From an uncultured Alistipes sp. (lineage in GTDB: Bacteria > Bacteroidota > Bacteroidia > Bacteroidales > Rikenellaceae), in the NCBI GenBank assembly GCA_910584485.1, contig CAJUAV010000010.1:18597-82596 (forward strand): a stretch of DNA of 64,000 nucleotides, read 5' to 3'. Below are positions 51,645 to 64,000 of the stretch, in pieces. The notes under the pieces were generated by a model. It was not told the DNA's origin, did no database searches, and saw only the letters and a list, made by a program, of their open reading frames with translations. Both the position numbers and the translations under genes were made by a program. Positions within the stretch are counted from its first letter, which is position 1; each line of letters opens with the position of its first letter.

Positions 51645-51842
51645 ATGTTCAATTACATCAAGGAGTCCTACAACGAGCTCGTGAACAAGGTGACGTGGCC
51701 TACGTTCCCCCAGTTGCAGAGCTCGACGATCGTCGTGATGGTGGCTTCGGCCATCTTCGCCGTTGTCGTTTTGGCAATGGACCTGACGTTCGAGAACCTG
51801 ATGAGCGCCATCTACAAGACGCTCGGCAATCTCGGTCGCTAA
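51645..51842 (+). CDS. secE: Preprotein translocase subunit SecE
   Basis: The 65-residue protein has the SecE pattern YIKESYNELVNKVTWPT followed by a single membrane helix (about 27-47). It clamps SecY in the export channel. Position between tRNA-Trp and nusG is the standard order. Confidence 0.96.
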   Translation: MFNYIKESYNELVNKVTWPTFPQLQSSTIVVMVASAIFAVVVLAMDLTFENLMSAIYKTLGNLGR

Positions 51843-51860
51843 TCATCCCCCGTTCGAACG

Positions 51861-52421
51861 ATGGAAGAGCTTAAGAGAGAGTGGTATGTGGTTCGGGCCG
51901 TGGGCGGCAAGGAGGGAAAAGTCAAGGAGTACCTCGACAAGGAGATCCGCCTCGGCCATCTGGAGGACTATATTTCGCAGGTGCTGATTCCCACGGAGAA
52001 GTACTACACGATCCGTAACGGCAAAAAGGTCTCCAAGGAGAAGGTCTCGTACCCGGGCTACGTGCTGGTCGAGGCCGCTTTGGTAGGCCAGATTCCCATG
52101 ATCATTCGCAACATCCCCAATGTGCTCGGTTTCCTGGGCGAGACCAAGGAGGACAGTCGCAAGATGCAGGCGGCCCCCCTTCGTCCACAGGAGGTGGCCC
52201 GTATCCTCGGTCGCGTCGACGAGATCAGCGCCATGGAGGAGGAGAATGAAATACCGTTCGTCGCCGGCGAGACCGTCAAGGTCACCGATGGCCCTTTTGC
52301 AAGCTTCCAGGGTACGATCGAGGCCGTCGACAACGAGCGCAAGAAACTCACGGTATCGGTGAAGATATTCGGGCGCAAAACTCCTATGGAGTTGAGTTTC
52401 ACCCAAGTAGAAAAAGAATAA
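51861..52421 (+). CDS. nusG: Transcription antitermination factor NusG
   Basis: The 186-residue protein has the NGN domain opening WYVVRAVGGKEGKVKEYL, the segment YPGYVLVEAAL, and the C-terminal KOW domain GETVKVTDGPFASFQGTIEAVD. It couples RNA polymerase to the ribosome. It lies 18 bases after secE and 15 before rplK. Confidence 0.97.
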   Translation: MEELKREWYVVRAVGGKEGKVKEYLDKEIRLGHLEDYISQVLIPTEKYYTIRNGKKVSKEKVSYPGYVLVEAALVGQIPMIIRNIPNVLGFLGETKEDSRKMQAAPLRPQEVARILGRVDEISAMEEENEIPFVAGETVKVTDGPFASFQGTIEAVDNERKKLTVSVKIFGRKTPMELSFTQVEKE

Positions 52422-52436
52422 AAACCAAGGAAAACT

Positions 52437-52877
52437 ATGGCAAAAGAGGTTGCTGCATTTATTAAATTGCAGATAAAAGGCGGTGCCGCCAATCCTTCGC
52501 CCCCGGTTGGTCCCGCATTGGGCTCCAAGGGAGTCAATATCATGGACTTCTGCAAGCAGTTCAATGCCCGTACGCAGGACAAGGCCGGCAAGGTTCTTCC
52601 GGTCATCATCACCGTTTACAGCGATAAGTCGTTCGATTTCGTTGTAAAACAGCCGCCTGTAGCTATTCAGCTCAAACAAGCAGCCAAGGTTGACAAGGGC
52701 TCGGCCCAGCCGAACCGCTCGAAGGTCGCACAGGTAACGTGGGATCAGGTACGTGAGATCGCACAGGACAAGATGCCCGACATGAACTGCTTCACGATCG
52801 AGTCTGCCATGCGCATGGTTGCCGGTACTGCCCGCAGTATGGGTATCAATGTCGTCGGTGAGTTTCCCGAAAACTAA
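52437..52877 (+). CDS. rplK: 50S ribosomal protein L11
   Basis: The 146-residue protein shows IKLQIKGGAANPSPPVGPALGSKGVNIMDFCKQFN in the usual order (QIKGGAANPSPPVGPALG), VKQPPVAIQLKQAAK, and the rRNA-binding C-terminus SAMRMVAGTARSMGI. It forms part of the GTPase centre. Confidence 0.98.
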   Translation: MAKEVAAFIKLQIKGGAANPSPPVGPALGSKGVNIMDFCKQFNARTQDKAGKVLPVIITVYSDKSFDFVVKQPPVAIQLKQAAKVDKGSAQPNRSKVAQVTWDQVREIAQDKMPDMNCFTIESAMRMVAGTARSMGINVVGEFPEN

Positions 52878-52885
52878 AGAAGAAG

Positions 52886-53584
52886 ATGAGTAAGTTGACG
52901 AAAAATCAAAAGAATGCCATCGCCAAGGTGGAGGCCGGCAAGGCCTACAAGCTCGCGGAGGCTGCCGCTCTTCTGAAGGAGATCACTTTCACGAAATTCG
53001 ATGCTTCGGTCGATGTCGACGTCCGTCTGGGTGTCGATCCGCGCAAGGCGAACCAGATGGTCCGCGGCGTGGTGACGCTGCCCCACGGTACGGGTAAGGT
53101 CGTCCGCGTGCTGGTACTCTGCACCCCCGACAAGGAGGCCGAGGCACAGGCTGCCGGCGCCGATTTCGTCGGTCTGGACGAATACGTGGACAAGATCAAG
53201 GGCGGCTGGACGGATGTCGACGTGATCATCTGCACGCCGAACGTCATGGGCAAGGTCGGTGCGCTGGGCCGTATCCTCGGTCCCCGCGGCCTGATGCCGA
53301 ACCCCAAGACCGGTACGGTGACGATGGACGTCGCAAAGGCCGTCAAGGATGTCAAGGCCGGCAAGATCGACTTCAAGGTCGACAAGTTCGGTATCGTTCA
53401 CACGTCGGTGGGCAAGGTCTCGTTCTCGGCCGACCAGATCGCGGACAACGCGAAGGAGGTCCTGAACATGATCATCAAGCTCAAGCCGGCTGCTGCGAAA
53501 GGTTCTTATGTGAAGAGCATCTATCTCTCGACCACGATGAGTCCCGGATTGCAGATTGATCCCAAATCAGTAGAAACCAAATAA
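52886..53584 (+). CDS. rplA: 50S ribosomal protein L1
   Basis: The 232-residue protein has the L1 signature in MGKVGALGRILGPRGLMPNPKTGTV (two pieces: GALGRILGPRG, LMPNPKTGTV) and KFDASVDVDVRLGVDPRKANQMVRG. It lines the ribosome E-site stalk and represses its own operon in other bacteria. It is followed by rplJ. Confidence 0.98.
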   Translation: MSKLTKNQKNAIAKVEAGKAYKLAEAAALLKEITFTKFDASVDVDVRLGVDPRKANQMVRGVVTLPHGTGKVVRVLVLCTPDKEAEAQAAGADFVGLDEYVDKIKGGWTDVDVIICTPNVMGKVGALGRILGPRGLMPNPKTGTVTMDVAKAVKDVKAGKIDFKVDKFGIVHTSVGKVSFSADQIADNAKEVLNMIIKLKPAAAKGSYVKSIYLSTTMSPGLQIDPKSVETK

Positions 53585-53601
53585 GAAGGAGGGTACAAGA
53601 G

Positions 53602-54126
53602 ATGACAAAGGAAGAAAAAGCGGTTGTTATTGACAACCTGGCCGAGCAGCTCCAGGCATATCCTCACTTCTACATCGCCGACATCGAGTCGCTCAACGCC
53701 GAGCAGACCGCTGCCCTGCGCCGCAAGTGCTTCGAGCAGGAGGTGAAGCTCATCGTCGTGAAGAACACGCTCTTCGCGAAGGCTTTGGAGAAGGTGGAGA
53801 AGGCGGATGCCGATTTGGTCAAGACCCTGGAGGGTCCTACCTCGATCATGTTCACGCAGGTGGCCAAGGCGCCCGCCGTGCTCATCAAGGAGTTCCGCAA
53901 GAGCTCGGACAAGCCGGTCCTGAAGGCCGCGTTCGCCGAGGGCGGTGTCTACGTGGGCGACGACAAGCTCGACGCACTCTGCAACATCAAGTCGCGTGAG
54001 GAACTCATCGCCGACATCGTGGCTCTGCTCCAGTCGCCTGCGAAGAACGTTATCTCCGCACTGCAGGGCAGCGCAGGTCAGAAGATCGCGGGTCTCGTGA
54101 AGACGCTCGAGACGCGTAACAATTAA
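53602..54126 (+). CDS. rplJ: 50S ribosomal protein L10
   Basis: The 174-residue protein has the L10 pattern EKAVVIDNLAEQL at the start, VKLIVVKNTLFAKALE, LKAAFAEGGVYVG and the C-terminal helix that holds L7/L12 dimers. It overlaps nothing and is separated from rplL by 41 bases, with an A-rich leader before rplL. Confidence 0.97.
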   Translation: MTKEEKAVVIDNLAEQLQAYPHFYIADIESLNAEQTAALRRKCFEQEVKLIVVKNTLFAKALEKVEKADADLVKTLEGPTSIMFTQVAKAPAVLIKEFRKSSDKPVLKAAFAEGGVYVGDDKLDALCNIKSREELIADIVALLQSPAKNVISALQGSAGQKIAGLVKTLETRNN

Positions 54127-54167
54127 TTCACATTCAAGAAACAAACAAAATTTAATAAGTTACAACT

Positions 54168-54542
54168 ATGGCAGACGTAAAGAAACTCGCTGAAGAACTG
54201 GTAAACCTGAAGGTTACCGAGGTAAACGAACTCGCACAGATCCTCAAGGAGGAGTACGGCATCGAGCCCGCAGCCGCAGCCGTTGCTGTCGCTGCTCCCG
54301 CAGCCGCAGGTGAGGCCGCTCCCGCCGAGAAGTCGACGTTCGACGTGATCCTGAAGAGCGCCGGCCAGGCCAAGCTCCAGGTCATCAAGGTCGTCAAGGA
54401 GATCGCAGGTCTCTCGCTGGGTGACGCCAAGGCACTCGTTGACGGTGCTCCCAAGGCCGTTAAGGAGGGTATCTCGAAGGAGGAGGCCGAGTCGATCAAG
54501 GGCCAGCTCGAGGAGGCAGGTGCCGAGGTTGAGCTGAAGTAG
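54168..54542 (+). CDS. rplL: 50S ribosomal protein L7/L12
   Basis: The 124-residue protein has the N-terminal dimer domain, an Ala-rich hinge (AAAAVAVAAPAAAGEAAPAEK), and the factor-binding domain STFDVILKSAGQAKLQVIKVVKEI with GLSLGDAKALVDGAPK. It forms the flexible stalk that recruits translation factors. A terminator follows, so transcription of rpoBC needs read-through or another promoter. Confidence 0.98.
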   Translation: MADVKKLAEELVNLKVTEVNELAQILKEEYGIEPAAAAVAVAAPAAAGEAAPAEKSTFDVILKSAGQAKLQVIKVVKEIAGLSLGDAKALVDGAPKAVKEGISKEEAESIKGQLEEAGAEVELK

Positions 54543-54624
54543 TCCTTTTCGGCTACCCGAAGCCCCAAACGACAGGGTATAGGGCTGCCACCGCACGGTG
54601 GGGCTCTATGCCTTTTCTTGGTCT

Positions 54625-54660
54625 AAAGACGGGGCGACGTTCGGTCGTCCCGTCTTTTTG
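54625..54660 (+). terminator. Strong terminator between rplL and rpoB
   Basis: AAAGACGGGGCGAC pairs with GTCGTCCCGTCTTT around a short loop and is followed by T residues. Another stem lies just upstream (CCACCGCACGGTGG, 54587-54600). Confidence 0.85.
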
Positions 54661-55220
54661 CGGCAGATACGCCCCCGAAGAGCCCCGAAGGGCGCTTCGG
54701 TCGGGCGATCCCGCAGCGCAAGCGGCTCCGCCTCCGTGCGGAGAAGCGCAGCAGGGGGGGGGAGAGCAAGCAGCGGGGAAGGTCCGTTTTGCGGAGGGGC
54801 ATCGGTGTTCCGGTGCCGGCTCGGCGGACGGAGTGGAACCTGCGGCGAGCGAACTCGAAAAGCAGCGGGGAAGGTCCGTTTTGCGGAGGGGCATCGGAGG
54901 TTTCGGTGTCGGCTCGGCAGGCGGAGCGGAACCTGCCTCTACCCTTGGCGGCCCTCGGGGCCGAAACCTGTACAGCCCGTTCGGAAAAGGTCGGCGGGAC
55001 CTTACCGAACGCACCGCCCGAAATTATTGCGGATACGACGCATTCTCTTCGGTCGCAGAGTGAATCCCGGCATCGGGCTCTTCCGACCGCGCGCGTTCCG
55101 CCGCCGCCTGCCCCGCGCCGCTTCCCGACAAGCGCGCCGACGGGCAACGGCTCCCGCCACCGGCCCGCGGCCTGCCGTCCCAGAGGGGCCGCCCGCAAAC
55201 GAATTAATGGATTTATACCG
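54661..55220 (+). repeat. Long rplL-rpoB spacer with a 92-bp direct repeat
   Basis: The spacer carries two similar units (about 54768-54843 and 54860-54936, period 92 bases), each beginning AAGCAGCGGGGAAGG and containing TTTTGCGGAGGGGCATCGG. Reading frames across it have no start context or conserved sequence, so it appears non-coding. No consensus promoter for rpoB is obvious, although one must exist or read-through must occur. Confidence 0.65.
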
Positions 55221-59084
<3,864 letters not shown>

Positions 59085-59122
59085 CACCTGTGTATTCTGT
59101 GGATAATAAGTAAAGAAGAGAT

Positions 59123-63382
<4,260 letters not shown>

Positions 63383-63400
63383 ACGCTGCCTGTGGTTTGG

Positions 63401-63433
63401 AAAAGCCGCGCCCCGAAAGGGGCGCGGCTTTTT
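63401..63433 (+). terminator. Terminator after rpoC
   Basis: AAAAGCCGCGCCCC pairs with GGGGCGCGGCTTTT around GAAA, followed by a T-run. Confidence 0.94.
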
Positions 63434-63469
63434 GGTTTTCGGGGCGGTTGATCGGGAGGGGGGGGGAGA

Positions 63470-64000
63470 TTGAAAATTAAAAATTAAAAATGGGGGGGGG
63501 CGGAGGGCTGCAATTCGCGTCCCGCTTGTCGCGAGCACTTTGCAAGCTGTGGCTCCGAGTAAGGATTGTTGCATGTCGGTCGACCTCGCAGAGGTCGGCG
63601 GGCCGAAGCCTCGATTGTGGACGGAGTGAAAAATCGCACGCAGTGCGGCAGCCCGCAGCCGCCCCCTGGCGGAGGGCTGCAACTCGCGCGCTCGTCGCAA
63701 GCCCCTCCGCTCGGCTGCGGGCCGGTGTCGCCTTCACGCGCAAGCATGTGCCGTTCGACGTCGCAGACGTCGGCGGGCCGAAGCCTCCGCGTGCGGAGGC
63801 CCGCAGTTTTGCAAACAGGCGTGCCTTCCGCAGACTTCGGCCCGAGCGGCCATATTGTGCGCAAGCATGTGCCGATCGCCGCCGCCTCCTGCCGGTTCGC
63901 GTTTTAGCGCGGCGGGCCGCAGCTTCGCCCCGCGAAGGCCCGCAACTCGCGTCTGCTCGCTGCGTGCGCTTCGCAAGCTGCGGCTCCGAGAAAGGGTCGT
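63470..64000. repeat. Intergenic hairpin-repeat block 8 (runs off the window)
   Basis: After an A-rich patch (63470-63492) the block contains hairpin CGACCT-CGCAG-AGGTCG (63581-63597), a CAGCCCGCAGCCGCCCCC unit (about 63648-63724), and hairpin CGACGT-CGCAG-ACGTCG (63756-63772) joined to a CGAAGCCTCCGCGTGCGG module. It also has an inverted GCAGCTTCGCCCC / CGCAAGCTGCGGCTCC unit from about 63910. No gene is supported; the neighbouring gene lies beyond the window. Confidence 0.8.

Noticed and set aside
54608..55063. A 151-residue frame between rplL and rpoB
   Set aside because: It starts within the rplL terminator region, crosses a 92-bp repeat whose length is not a multiple of three, and shows no domain.

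Overview
The window is a GC-rich chromosomal segment of a gut-type member of the Bacteroidales, most likely Alistipes or another Rikenellaceae relative. The evidence is a SusC/SusD pair with pectin-active enzymes, a type B ribosomal protein L31, an ExbB-X-ExbD-ExbD cluster, many Bacteroidetes-only families (DUF3826, DUF4296, DUF4136 types), and promoters of the TTTG-N19-21-TAnnTTTG class with few Shine-Dalgarno sequences. The genus is an inference from composition and gene content.

Layout. 1-4140: the end of a phage structural cassette on the + strand (ClpP-like prohead protease, capsid, portal, head-tail connector, holin). 4530-16108 (-): a pectin utilisation locus (surface lipoprotein, SusC, SusD, PL1-type lyase, DUF3826 protein), followed by a small lipoprotein. 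16658-27088 (+): a flippase, DNA polymerase III delta', FolK, cell-envelope lipoproteins and a beta-barrel, then RbfA, a lipoprotein-type ABC permease, a DUF4296 protein and an odd amidohydrolase remnant. 27625-29139 (-): a GH43 enzyme. 29166-31876 (-): an AT-richer restriction-modification island (HpaII-type endonuclease, C5 methyltransferase, Vsr). 31977-32371 (-): RNase P RNA with a repeat-rich promoter region. 32821-35801 (+): dprA, tatD, ansA. 36138-38470 (+): ExbB/ExbD energy-transduction genes. 39186-41166 (-): a trehalase-like glycosidase and rnhB. 41251-43301 (+): a membrane protein and an AraC regulator. 44068-46131 (-): a beta-barrel, a DUF4136 lipoprotein and L31. 46398-48340 (+): a CAU tRNA and a low-GC ParA + HEPN gene pair. 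48758-63382 (+): an FNT transporter, four tRNAs, tuf, secE, nusG, rplKAJL and rpoBC.

Two kinds of non-coding structure stand out. Nearly every long intergenic gap carries blocks of a GC-rich modular hairpin repeat. Each module pairs a short hairpin of varying stem but fixed loop (CGCAG type) with a conserved GGCGGGCC core. Separately, a 75-bp repeat resembling a promoter is stacked upstream of the real promoters of rnpB and of the FNT gene.

The most promising candidates for something new are the ParA-HEPN pair beside a tRNA, the covarying hairpin mosaic, the promoter-like repeat arrays, and the amidohydrolase-like protein with its catalytic barrel missing. All assignments come from reading the sequence; no database search was run.
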